A stretch of DNA of 35,620 nt from Caryophanales bacterium UBA2253 (GTDB lineage: Bacteria; Bacillota_I; Bacilli_A; ML615J-28; CAG-698), in the NCBI GenBank assembly GCA_002347755.1, contig DDXT01000011.1, forward strand, positions 1-35,620. Reading direction: 5' to 3'. The translations under genes were made by a program, and so were the position numbers. Below the pieces are notes generated by a model. That model worked only from the letters and a program-made list of their open reading frames with translations. It searched no databases and was not told the origin of the DNA. Shown in pieces: positions 7,751-16,299 of the stretch (position 1 is the first letter of the stretch; every line of letters begins with the position of its first letter).

Positions 7751-10638
7751 TCATCCCTCATCAAGTCATTGTTTGGATCCTGGAAGGTCTGGGGGCTGCC
7801 GCCGCTTTTCTGATCATCGTCATTTTCCTGAACAAACTGCTTTTGCGTTACCGGATCTGGGAATCGACCCAGATCAAAAAATACCTGGTCGCCAAGTATC
7901 TCCAAAAACAAGCCGTCCAAAAGCATTTCTCCAAGCGGAAACTGACCGACGAATTCATTAACATCTGCGAACAGACCGAACTGGATGATGAGACTTTGGC
8001 CACCGTCGTGACCGATTTCGACCGGCAGCAGATCATCGCTTACCATCTTTTCCGGCTGAATTCGCTTCGACCGATCGTTCGGAAAGCTTCCGCGCATTAC
8101 TTGGCCTTCTTTCGCAGCCGAAAGGCTTTGGACGGCCTAAAAAAGCGGTTGGTCATCGAACGCAACGACAGCGTCAAACTTTACCTGCTGAATTCGCTGA
8201 AATCCAACATTGACGAATCCGTGGACATCATCATCGAAAGTTTGGTCGGTGCCAGCGCTTTTTACCGGCGCCGGGCCATCCAGATCATCACCCGCCATCA
8301 CAACCGTTTCAGTTATGCCATTCAGTCCGCTTTGAAGCGCAGCGAATTCGAGATCAAAGAGTTGGTCGCCGCCTTCGCCGTCGGTTACAAAAACGACGAT
8401 CTGCTGGCTTTTTTACAAAAAGAACTGATCAGCCTCGAAGCCTTCTATGACGGCAACGAGTCCAATCAATTGCTTTATGATTCGCATAGATTCGATGTTG
8501 ACGCCTATTACTTCTTGATCCTGCGAACGCTGGTCAACGTCTATGACGAGAACATCTTCATTGACCGTTATCTCACCCATCCGAAAAGCGAGGTCCGCCG
8601 GATCGTCATCGACGCCAAAAGCAAACGGGAAAACTTCGACGGCATCCAAAGCATTTTGGAAGGCTGCGACGGCAGCGACATGGACTTCTACCGGGTCGAA
8701 GTCATCACTCGGATCGCCGAGATCAACCGCGATTATTACATGAACCTGGTCAGCATCTTCCAAAACCCCGGCAATGCTCACCAACAAAAGGTCATTGCGT
8801 CAGTGCTGTCTTTCCGAACTGAATATCTGATCCTGAAACTCAATTCGCCGCAGCGGACCCAGATCATTGAATCGATCAAACTGCTGGTCAGTTTCGGACT
8901 GACGGCGGACTTGATCGACTTCATGAATCAAAACAAAGATCTCGCGATCGAAAACGATCTTTTTGCCATTTTGCGGATCTACTATTCCGCCGACGAACGG
9001 CTGAAAAAAGAATTGCATGTTTATTTGCGCTCCGATGTTTTGCAGCGCATGGGGATCGCCAAAGAAACCTACGCCCCGTCGGTCCGGGAAAGATCCAAAG
9101 TCGAAAAAAAGAAAGTCCTATGGTTAAGACGCATCCTGTTCGTGGCATTGGTCTTCTTCCCAATTGTTTTCTTGATCCGCTATAACCTGGATCTGCTGTC
9201 CAAAAGTTTTTTAGAGATCATCATCGCTTACGCGGTTGACATCAACTATTACATCGTTTTCTACTACGTGGCCGTCAATCTGATCTACATTCTGCTGGTT
9301 TTGCTGTCCATGACCGGATCCCGGGAGCAATCCCGTTTATGGGGTTATAAAAACAAGAACATGCTTTTTGAATCGGAAATGCTGTCTTCAATCTCCATCA
9401 TCGCTCCTGCTTACAACGAAGAACTGTCCATCATCGACAGCGTCAACTCCCTGCTGAACCTCAACTATCCGCAGTATGAAGTCATCGTCGTCAACGACGG
9501 TTCAAAAGACAAAACGCTCCAAAAACTGATCGAATTTTTCAAACTGGAACGCAAAAACCACATTGTTTCCCAAAAACTGCCGACCATGCATGTCCGGGGC
9601 ATTTACCGAAACAAACTGACGCCTTATCTGACCGTCATAGACAAAGACAACGGCGGCAAGGCCGATGCCCTGAACACCGGGATCAACTATGCGGTCAGCG
9701 AATTCGTCTGCGGCATTGACGCCGACTCCATGTTGGAAGTCAATTCCCTGCTCAAACTGATGTCCGTGACCGTTGATCACAAATATCCGACCATTTGTCT
9801 GGGCGGAAACATTTTTCCGGCCAACGGCTGCGAGATCGATCGCGGCCAGGTCGAAAAAAAAGGCCTCCCGAAGACTTTGATCACCCGGCTTCAAGCCATC
9901 GAATATTTGCGGGCTTTTACGTCCGGACGGATCGGCTGGGCCAAACTGCGATCGCTTCTGATCGTTTCCGGGGCTTTCGGACTTTTCAAACGGAAGACCC
10001 TGATCGAAGCCGGCGGCTATCTGACCAGCAGCGGCATCTTCAAAAAAGACACGGTCGGCGAAGACATGGAATTGGTCGTCCGGCTGTCTCGAAAGGCTTT
10101 GGAAGAAAAAAAGCCTTACCAGATCGACTACGTTTACAACGCCCATTGCTATACCGAAGTCCCGAATGACTGGAAGAGCCTATTCAAACAGCGTGACCGC
10201 TGGCATCGCGGCCTCATCGACATTCTGTCCTTCCACCGCCATCTGATCTTCAACCCGCGCTACAAAACCGTCGGCACCGTCGGCCTGCCTTATTTTCTCA
10301 TCTTCGAAATGATCGGGCCGCTTTTCGAAGCTCAAGGTTACCTGATGCTCATTTTGTCCATCGTTTTCGCACTTCTGGATCTCGAGATCCTTTTGGCTTT
10401 GTTCGCGGTCTCGATCTTGATGGGGATCATCGTTTCCTTGCTCTCGCTTTTGGTGACCGAGCGGGAATCCAAATATTTGGGTTTCTCGGATACCCTCACT
10501 TTGGTTTTTTTCGGAATCATTGAAAACCTCGGCTACCGTCAGTTCATGAGTTTGTACCGGGTCAAGGGTTACTTTTCCGCCATGCGCGAAACCGGACTCT
10601 GGGGAATCGTCACCCGAAGCGGCTTCAAAAAGAAATAA
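7747..10638 (+). CDS. HEAT-repeat membrane glycosyltransferase, GT2 polysaccharide synthase type
   Basis: A 963-residue protein with an N-terminal membrane helix (about 7-33), a long alpha-helical, HEAT-like region (about 40-440), two membrane helices (about 457-475 and 502-523), a cytoplasmic GT2 domain and C-terminal helices (about 845-905). GT2 motifs in order: APAYNEE (near 553), VVNDGS, DNGGKADALN, the DxD in GIDADS (near 656), GED (near 770) and QRDRW (near 815), the Q(Q/R)xRW box typical of processive synthases of cellulose, PNAG or hyaluronan type. It therefore probably makes and extrudes an exopolysaccharide from a nucleotide sugar; the sugar is unknown. Its start overlaps the preceding stop by four bases (ATGA), implying coupled expression. 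The HEAT domain, where a partner could bind, is unusual on such enzymes. A terminator follows at once. Confidence 0.85.
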   Translation: MIIPHQVIVWILEGLGAAAAFLIIVIFLNKLLLRYRIWESTQIKKYLVAKYLQKQAVQKHFSKRKLTDEFINICEQTELDDETLATVVTDFDRQQIIAYHLFRLNSLRPIVRKASAHYLAFFRSRKALDGLKKRLVIERNDSVKLYLLNSLKSNIDESVDIIIESLVGASAFYRRRAIQIITRHHNRFSYAIQSALKRSEFEIKELVAAFAVGYKNDDLLAFLQKELISLEAFYDGNESNQLLYDSHRFDVDAYYFLILRTLVNVYDENIFIDRYLTHPKSEVRRIVIDAKSKRENFDGIQSILEGCDGSDMDFYRVEVITRIAEINRDYYMNLVSIFQNPGNAHQQKVIASVLSFRTEYLILKLNSPQRTQIIESIKLLVSFGLTADLIDFMNQNKDLAIENDLFAILRIYYSADERLKKELHVYLRSDVLQRMGIAKETYAPSVRERSKVEKKKVLWLRRILFVALVFFPIVFLIRYNLDLLSKSFLEIIIAYAVDINYYIVFYYVAVNLIYILLVLLSMTGSREQSRLWGYKNKNMLFESEMLSSISIIAPAYNEELSIIDSVNSLLNLNYPQYEVIVVNDGSKDKTLQKLIEFFKLERKNHIVSQKLPTMHVRGIYRNKLTPYLTVIDKDNGGKADALNTGINYAVSEFVCGIDADSMLEVNSLLKLMSVTVDHKYPTICLGGNIFPANGCEIDRGQVEKKGLPKTLITRLQAIEYLRAFTSGRIGWAKLRSLLIVSGAFGLFKRKTLIEAGGYLTSSGIFKKDTVGEDMELVVRLSRKALEEKKPYQIDYVYNAHCYTEVPNDWKSLFKQRDRWHRGLIDILSFHRHLIFNPRYKTVGTVGLPYFLIFEMIGPLFEAQGYLMLILSIVFALLDLEILLALFAVSILMGIIVSLLSLLVTERESKYLGFSDTLTLVFFGIIENLGYRQFMSLYRVKGYFSAMRETGLWGIVTRSGFKKK

Positions 10639-10646
10639 ATGAAAAT

Positions 10647-10672
10647 CGCTATTTCTCAATAGCGGTTTTTTT
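10647..10672 (+). terminator. Terminator between the glycosyltransferase and the convergent decarboxylase gene
   Basis: CGCTATT (10647-10653), loop TCTC, AATAGCG (10658-10664), then G and eight T. On the minus strand the stem is followed by ATTTTCATTT, so it may also serve the convergent operon. Confidence 0.88.
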
Positions 10673-10676
10673 TCTT

Positions 10677-11486
10677 TCATAAGTAATCGTCGTAAATGTT
10701 TTTCTGCCATTTTTCGCTGGCCAAAAACTCAGTGTCGTCTTTTTCGCGTTTGATCTTCGAATAATGCTTGGTTCCCCGGGCCACGACCTCATAGGAAGTG
10801 ACTTTCCCGAGCGTCAAAAGAACGTTGGTGACCATCGAAAAGTCGAAGGACGAGCAGGAGAAGATATCGAAATAAATAAGTTTGTCATCATAGTCGTAAT
10901 GCAAGGCAATGTGGCTTTGCGCGATCAAAATGATCCCGGACAGATAATGGGTTTTGTTGACGGTGCTCTTGATCACAAAGGGGCGGGTGATCGGGGTCAT
11001 GCCAATCTCATAAACCAGCTTTTCCAGGAAATCGAACATGTTTTCCATGGTGATCCGGTTTTCATAAGACAGCTCGGCCATGACATGGGGCCCGAAATCT
11101 TCTTTCGGATCATACGGGAGCGTGTTGAAGACATTGATGTCGCGGTCCCGGATCTCAAGCGTCGAGATCGTTTCATTAAAAGGAAGCTTTTCCAAAAGGT
11201 AATTCTTCAGCACTTCGGTATCGAAATCCTCGGAAAAGATGTCAACAAAATAGCATTGGCGAAACGGAAACGTATGAATGGTGACGTGCCCGCCTTCCAA
11301 AAAGACGAAGGAACTGATGCCGTCATCTTCTTTGACTTTTCCGTAATAATATGGAACCAGCGACGGCGGCGCCACCGGCGTCAGCTTAAGAACGTAGGGA
11401 ATTTCATTGACGATTTTATTGATGTAGCGGATATCATCGAGCAGGGTCTGCGTGGAACCGTAGCAGTCCAACATGACATGTTTCAT
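10677..11486 (-). CDS. speD: SpeD-family pyruvoyl decarboxylase, internal duplication (AdoMet or arginine/ornithine decarboxylase)
   Basis: A 269-residue protein made of two SpeD-like halves. The N-terminal half (about 1-125) has the frame of the family motif but reads EGGHVTIHTFP (64-74): the self-cleaving Ser is Gly66, and the later catalytic Cys is Ser. The C-terminal half (about 130-269) keeps them: AQSHIALH (189-196), with Ser191 as the likely pyruvoyl precursor, His196, and Cys211 in FDIFSCSSFD. The protein therefore looks like a fused pseudo-dimer with one working centre. Ordinary bacterial class 1b SpeD is about 120-130 residues and homodimeric. The usual partner gene is speE; here the partner is a ureohydrolase whose stop overlaps this ATG (ATGA). 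SpeD homologues turned into arginine or ornithine decarboxylases are known, and arginine decarboxylase plus agmatinase would make putrescine. The substrate is undecided. Confidence 0.78.
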   Translation of the reverse strand: MKHVMLDCYGSTQTLLDDIRYINKIVNEIPYVLKLTPVAPPSLVPYYYGKVKEDDGISSFVFLEGGHVTIHTFPFRQCYFVDIFSEDFDTEVLKNYLLEKLPFNETISTLEIRDRDINVFNTLPYDPKEDFGPHVMAELSYENRITMENMFDFLEKLVYEIGMTPITRPFVIKSTVNKTHYLSGIILIAQSHIALHYDYDDKLIYFDIFSCSSFDFSMVTNVLLTLGKVTSYEVVARGTKHYSKIKREKDDTEFLASEKWQKNIYDDYL

Positions 11487-12382
11487 TGATCTTTTCCTCC
11501 AATTTTGGTTGTTTTTACAGATAGCGATGCAAATGTTTCATAAAGCAGTTTTAAAGCCGTCCAGGATGTAACATTGTTGATATCCAGGCGCGGCGACACT
11601 TCCATGATGTCCATGGCTTTTACCGACAGGTTTTCAACCAGATAAACGATGATCTCCAAAGCCGCTTGGGAAGTGATCCCAAAGGCTTCCGGGGTTCCGG
11701 TCCCCGGCGCGAACGACGGATCGATGGCATCGATGTCAAACGACAGATAGACGTTATGGCGTTCGTCAAATTTGTTCTTTAAATGGCGGACGGACTCTAA
11801 TCCCCTTTGATTGACTTCGGAAGCTTTGATGACTTCGATCTCCGGATGCTGGGAAAACAATTCCAGTTCCTGGATCTCAAATCCCCGCACCGCAAGCAAA
11901 ACCACATTTCCGCCAAGGTATCCCCGTTCGATGGCGCGGAAATTCGGGCAGGCATGCGAGAAGCGGCTGCCGTCATAAACATCGCAAATGTCGGGATGAG
12001 CGTCGATGTGGATGATGGCCGGGATTTTTCCTTCCCGGATGGTTTTTTCGTAAAAAGCCGATTCCAGCGGAATGGAACAAGAATGATCGCCCCCGAAGAA
12101 CACCGAAAATTTATTCAGATTGAATATTTCGGCGGCTTTGGCTTCGATCTTCGAAAACGACGTGCGATTATGGCCGATGTTTCCGAAGTCATATAGTTTC
12201 AAAGACGTCAGATCGACCCCTTCTTTGGAAGCCGGAGGAAGATATCCGGACAGTTTTCGGATCCGGTTTGGAGCCTTTCCCGCCCCTTTTCCGACCGAAG
12301 CATTGCGATCCAGGGCAATGCCCGCGATCGTCACTTTTGCTTTCTCAAGGTCTTCCGTCAATAAATCTCGCCAAGGTTTCAT
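11483..12382 (-). CDS. speB: Ureohydrolase (agmatinase/arginase family)
   Basis: A 299-residue cytoplasmic Mn2+ enzyme. It has the three family boxes: GGDHS (about 97-101), DAHPDICD (canonical DAHxDxxD, metal ligands) and SFDIDAIDPSFAPGTGTPE. These Asp and His residues bind the two Mn2+ ions. Agmatinase gives putrescine plus urea; arginase, formiminoglutamase and guanidino-acid hydrolases share the fold. Coupling to a SpeD-family decarboxylase (four-base overlap, ureohydrolase first) argues for a polyamine role and hence agmatinase, but this is context, not proof. GAAGGA lies eight bases before the ATG at 12382, and a good promoter lies just upstream. Confidence 0.85.
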   Translation of the reverse strand: MKPWRDLLTEDLEKAKVTIAGIALDRNASVGKGAGKAPNRIRKLSGYLPPASKEGVDLTSLKLYDFGNIGHNRTSFSKIEAKAAEIFNLNKFSVFFGGDHSCSIPLESAFYEKTIREGKIPAIIHIDAHPDICDVYDGSRFSHACPNFRAIERGYLGGNVVLLAVRGFEIQELELFSQHPEIEVIKASEVNQRGLESVRHLKNKFDERHNVYLSFDIDAIDPSFAPGTGTPEAFGITSQAALEIIVYLVENLSVKAMDIMEVSPRLDINNVTSWTALKLLYETFASLSVKTTKIGGKDQ

Positions 12383-12425
12383 TTGTTTTTTCCTTCTTTT
12401 GTATTCGTATATTCATTAGCGGTTT

Positions 12426-12453
12426 ATTATATCATTATTTGTTTTTTTTTCAA
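12426..12453 (-). promoter_or_regulatory. Promoter of the ureohydrolase-SpeD operon
   Basis: On the minus strand: TTGAAA (12448-12453), 16-base spacer, TATAAT (12426-12431). The start would be near 12419, about 37 bases before the ATG. Confidence 0.78.
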
Positions 12454-12464
12454 AGTTTTTGTTT

Positions 12465-12496
12465 AAAAAAGAACCTTCGTTTTTCGAAGGTTCTTT
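12465..12496 (-). terminator. Terminator of the BmrCD-like operon
   Basis: AAAGAACCTTCG (12468-12479) pairs with CGAAGGTTCTTT (12485-12496) around a five-T loop. Read on the minus strand the stem runs into six T (12465-12470). It lies just after the stop at 12501. Confidence 0.88.
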
Positions 12497-12500
12497 GGTG

Positions 12501-14534
12501 TCATTGGTTGTTCTCGGAATTAGCGACTTGGGCTCGGTAAATGTTCGCGTAAACCCCGTTGGCAGCCAGCAGATCGCGGTGATTTCCCTCCTCGACTTTC
12601 AGCCCGTGGTCCAAAACAATGATCTTGTCCGCATTGTAAACCGTGCTCAGACGGTGGGCGATGATGATGACCGTCCGGTTCTTGCAAACGACTTTCAAAG
12701 CTTTCTTGATCATCTCTTCGGTTTCGGTGTCGATGTGCGAAGTGGCCTCGTCCATGATCAGGATGGCCGGGTCGTGAACGACGACGCGGGCCAGCGTGAT
12801 GATCTGTTTTTCGCCGCTGCTCATGTTGACTCCGGTGCGGGTGATCGGCTGATTGATGCCGAGTTCGTATTTGTTGATGAGTTTTTCGCCGCCCATCGAT
12901 TTCAAAATCTCAATGATCTGTTCGTCGCTTACGCCTTCTTTGCCAAAGCGGATGTTGCTGGCGATGGTTCCTTTGAAGAGCGTCGGTTCCTGAAGAACGA
13001 TTCCGAGATGATAACGGTAAGTGCGTTTCGGGAGTTGGTCGATGTCTTCGCCGTCGATGTAGATCTTTCCTGATTTTTCATCGGTCAGATCATAAAAACG
13101 AAGCAAAAGATTCATCAGCGAACTCTTTCCGCTGCCGGTATGTCCGACCAATCCGACCATCTGGCCGCTTTTCACTTCAAAGCTGACGCCTTTCAAAACA
13201 TATTCGTTTTTCACGTAAGCAAACCAAACGTTATCGAAACGGATGTCGCCGCGGTAGCGTTCGACCATGCCGATGGTATCGTCTTCCAATTCGCCTTCGA
13301 TCAGTTTGGCGATCCGTTCGGTCCGAACCAAACTATGCTGGTATTCGCTGACTTGGTTGAAAACAATGGCGACCGGTTCAATGATCTTCAGTAAATATTC
13401 GTTATAGGCATAGACCAATCCGGCGGTGATGGCAATTCCCGAAACGGTCATCTTTTGCCAGCCGAAGTAAGCGACGATGAAGGCCGTGATCAAAGCCCGG
13501 ATGATGTAGATCAGGTTCCAGCCGGCAGTCAGGTGCAACTTGACTTCCTTCATTTGTTCGGTCATGAAGTCCTGGTTGATGACGTCGAATTCCATGATGG
13601 TCGGCTTCTTGAAATTGAAGATCTGAAGGATGTTGATGCCGTTGATGATCTCGTTGATCTTGGCGGTCAAAAGGCTTCGGAGTTCGTTGACTTTTTCCGC
13701 GAAGCGATGCAAATGCTTCAAAAAGTAGCGGATCCAAAAATAAATAAACGGATAAGCCAGAAAGGTCAGCATTGCCAGTTTCGAATTCAGGATGAACATC
13801 CCAACATAGGCGAAGACGAAACTCAGGATCGCGGAAGCAAAAACGTTGACGCTGAGCCGGTATAACCCGATCATGCCGTCCACATCGGAGGTGATCCGGG
13901 CCGCCATTTTTCCGGCCGGTTCGGCTTCAAAGTATTTGATCGGAAGCCGTTCGACGCTGCTTAAGGCGTCGGTTCTCGCATCGCGGGCAATGTAACTGAT
14001 GACGCGGCCCGTGCAAATCTGCTGGGCGTAACTGGCCCCGATGACGACGATGCTCTTGATGAACAGAAAAATAATCCAAAAAATTAGAAAGGGAACGATC
14101 GGCTGATAGAAATTGAAAACGGCGGTGCTTTCCAGCCGGACGACCGGATAGACAAAAATGACGCCGTCGGCCCTAGTGACCGTCAGTTGGTTGTTTTCAA
14201 AGGACCGGCTGCCGTTTTCCACGGTCGATTCGATCAGATAAAAACTGGTTTTGTTGATGACAATGCTGGCATCGCCGAGCGTGATCTCGCCGTCTTCCAG
14301 ATAACGGATTTGTTTGTAATGGCGGCCGTCATGGGTGACGGTCTTGTCATCGTCATTGACCGCTACTTCCACCCAAGGATATTCGATCCCCATGATGTAG
14401 TCGTCCAAAATGGTCATGACGATCAAAGGGGTGATGAAACCCAAGACCTGGACCAGAACGATCAGCAGGACCGAAGTGACCAATAGGTGATAACGCCCCT
14501 TCATGTACTTGAATACGCGTTTAAAATTCTTCAT
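12501..14534 (-). CDS. ABC exporter subunit with extracytoplasmic insertion, BmrD-like
   Basis: A 677-residue half transporter, longer than usual because about 90-100 mostly polar residues (about 45-140) lie between the first and second membrane helices, on the outside. This is the arrangement of Bacillus subtilis BmrD (about 673 residues), whose partner BmrC is about 585. ATPase domain: Walker A GHTGSGKSS (near 461), non-canonical signature MSSGE, Walker B with Glu (IMDEATSHID), H-loop IAHRLST. It pairs with the upstream degenerate-Walker-B subunit. The ATG at 14534 is preceded by AGGTGAT; a GTG nine bases earlier overlaps that site. The gene overlaps its partner by 14 bases. Multidrug export is the likely role by analogy; substrate unknown. 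Terminator directly downstream. Confidence 0.9.
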   Translation of the reverse strand: MKNFKRVFKYMKGRYHLLVTSVLLIVLVQVLGFITPLIVMTILDDYIMGIEYPWVEVAVNDDDKTVTHDGRHYKQIRYLEDGEITLGDASIVINKTSFYLIESTVENGSRSFENNQLTVTRADGVIFVYPVVRLESTAVFNFYQPIVPFLIFWIIFLFIKSIVVIGASYAQQICTGRVISYIARDARTDALSSVERLPIKYFEAEPAGKMAARITSDVDGMIGLYRLSVNVFASAILSFVFAYVGMFILNSKLAMLTFLAYPFIYFWIRYFLKHLHRFAEKVNELRSLLTAKINEIINGINILQIFNFKKPTIMEFDVINQDFMTEQMKEVKLHLTAGWNLIYIIRALITAFIVAYFGWQKMTVSGIAITAGLVYAYNEYLLKIIEPVAIVFNQVSEYQHSLVRTERIAKLIEGELEDDTIGMVERYRGDIRFDNVWFAYVKNEYVLKGVSFEVKSGQMVGLVGHTGSGKSSLMNLLLRFYDLTDEKSGKIYIDGEDIDQLPKRTYRYHLGIVLQEPTLFKGTIASNIRFGKEGVSDEQIIEILKSMGGEKLINKYELGINQPITRTGVNMSSGEKQIITLARVVVHDPAILIMDEATSHIDTETEEMIKKALKVVCKNRTVIIIAHRLSTVYNADKIIVLDHGLKVEEGNHRDLLAANGVYANIYRAQVANSENNQ

Positions 14535-16275
14535 GGGTATCACCTTTGATTTGGTTCAGATATTGCATTTTATACCAATTGTCATATTTGAGGAGTTCCT
14601 GATGAGTTCCTTGGGCGGTTATCACGCCGTCTTGAAGGACTAGGATCTTATCAGCCGCCGCGACCGCCGAAAAGCGATGGGCAACGATGATGTTGGTTTT
14701 ATCGCTTCTCGCCTGTTTTAAATTTCGGATGATGTTGGCTTCGGTCAGCGAATCCACCGCGCTTAAGGAATCGTCCAAAATCAGGATCTCCGGATTTTTG
14801 ACCAAAGCGCGGGCGATCGAAAGCCGCTGGCGCTGACCGCCGGAAAGCGATCCGCCCAGTTCCGCGACCATGGTATCGATCCCGAACGGAAGTTCGCGCA
14901 GATCTTTTTTGAAATCGGCCAAGGAGACGGCCGTATCGATCTGACTCTGGCTGGCATGGGGATTCCCGATGAGAATGTTGTCATCGACGGTTCGGCGGAA
15001 CAGAACATGATTTTGAGGAACATACCCGACCAGATTCCGGGCATCTTCGATCTTCAGCTTACTGATGTCGATCCCGTCAAACAGGATCTGGCCTTTGGTA
15101 ACGTTGAATTCCCGAAGCAATTGGCGGATGAGAGTTGATTTCCCGGCCCCGGTCGGTCCGACGATGCCGATGGTCTCGCCGCTGTTGATGGTAAAGGAAA
15201 TATTTTTGATGACGTCAAAATTATCAAACGGAAATTTGAAACTGACGTTCTTGAATTCGATGGTTTTAAAACTGAAGATCTCGCGGGCGGAAACTTCATC
15301 TTTCACTTCCGGTTGCAGATCCATGATCTCGTAGAAGCGTTCGTCGGAAATGATGATGTTGTTGACGGAGTTCAGAATGTTGGATAACGCGACCAACGGT
15401 CCGTACAGCTGCCCAACATACACCAGGAAAGTGACCAGATCGCCGGTAGAGATCTGCGACTGAATGACCATGTAGCTGCCGTAAGCGATCGCCACAAAGT
15501 AAGAGACGGCGTAAACCATTTCGAACAGCGGTCCGTAAACGGCCTCGAACTTGATGATCTTCCACCAGGAGTTAATGTCCGCGTCAATGGATTTCTTGGT
15601 TTTTTGGAAGTCGTTTTCTTCCTGCGTATAAGCCCGAACCGCTTTGACACCTTCAATGGACTCCAAAACCTTTTCGGTCATGTCCGCGTAGATCTCATGA
15701 TGAGTCTTGTAATAAGCCCGTTTCTTTTGGCGCTGCTTGTTCAGCCAGAAGATGGCAAACGGCATCAAAATGACGCTGGCCAGGGTCAGCCACGGATCAA
15801 TGGTCAGCATGATGACGACCGCGGAAATGACCATGCCGGTATTGAAGACCAAAGTTTGAAGAAATGAAGTGGCGAGAACGGTCAGATTGCTCAGATCGCT
15901 GCTGGCCCGGGAGATCAGATCGCCTTTGGTGTATTTTTCGTAAATGGCGGAATCAAGTTCAAACAGATGATCAATGTATTTTTCGCGCAGGGTATAGGAC
16001 AGTTTGTGTCCCAATCGGTTAATGTTCATGTGATAGGCAATGGCCACGAAATACCGGCCGATCGGGATCGCCGCCAAAGACAGAACCAAAAGCAACAAAC
16101 GGTTGACGGTCAGAGTGCCGCTGGCGATCTCGTCAATGGCCATTCCGAGGATCTTCGCCGGCAGGACCGGGGTAATCGAAAGGATCAGCAGCAAAAATGC
16201 CAGGCCGATGTATTTCTTGTATTCAACTTTGAAAAACCAACCTAAATGCTTATAGGCTTCTTTCAAGATGGTCAC
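14521..16275 (-). CDS. ABC exporter subunit with degenerate Walker B, BmrC-like
   Basis: A ~584-residue half transporter. It begins LKEAYKHLGWFFK, close in pattern to BmrC-type starts, with six membrane helices up to about residue 310. ATPase domain: Walker A GPTGAGKST (near 370), canonical LSGGQRQR, Walker B LILDDSLSAVD with Asp in place of the catalytic Glu, H-loop VAHRFSA. It is the degenerate-site partner of the next gene. The longest start is the GTG at 16275, but GGGGTGA just upstream of the TTG at 16266 is better placed, so the true start may be that TTG. It begins 24 bases after the stop of the repeat lipoprotein gene, with no promoter seen between, so the three form one unit. Confidence 0.9.
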   Translation of the reverse strand: MTILKEAYKHLGWFFKVEYKKYIGLAFLLLILSITPVLPAKILGMAIDEIASGTLTVNRLLLLVLSLAAIPIGRYFVAIAYHMNINRLGHKLSYTLREKYIDHLFELDSAIYEKYTKGDLISRASSDLSNLTVLATSFLQTLVFNTGMVISAVVIMLTIDPWLTLASVILMPFAIFWLNKQRQKKRAYYKTHHEIYADMTEKVLESIEGVKAVRAYTQEENDFQKTKKSIDADINSWWKIIKFEAVYGPLFEMVYAVSYFVAIAYGSYMVIQSQISTGDLVTFLVYVGQLYGPLVALSNILNSVNNIIISDERFYEIMDLQPEVKDEVSAREIFSFKTIEFKNVSFKFPFDNFDVIKNISFTINSGETIGIVGPTGAGKSTLIRQLLREFNVTKGQILFDGIDISKLKIEDARNLVGYVPQNHVLFRRTVDDNILIGNPHASQSQIDTAVSLADFKKDLRELPFGIDTMVAELGGSLSGGQRQRLSIARALVKNPEILILDDSLSAVDSLTEANIIRNLKQARSDKTNIIVAHRFSAVAAADKILVLQDGVITAQGTHQELLKYDNWYKMQYLNQIKGDTHEEF

Positions 16276-16299
16276 CCCACTTTGGAACCTTGGTATTTA

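Noticed and set aside
10677..11486. Reading the decarboxylase as an ordinary E. coli-type (class 1a) SpeD because of its ~270-residue length
   Set aside because: The active Ser lies at 191 in the second of two similar halves, not near 112 in a single domain.
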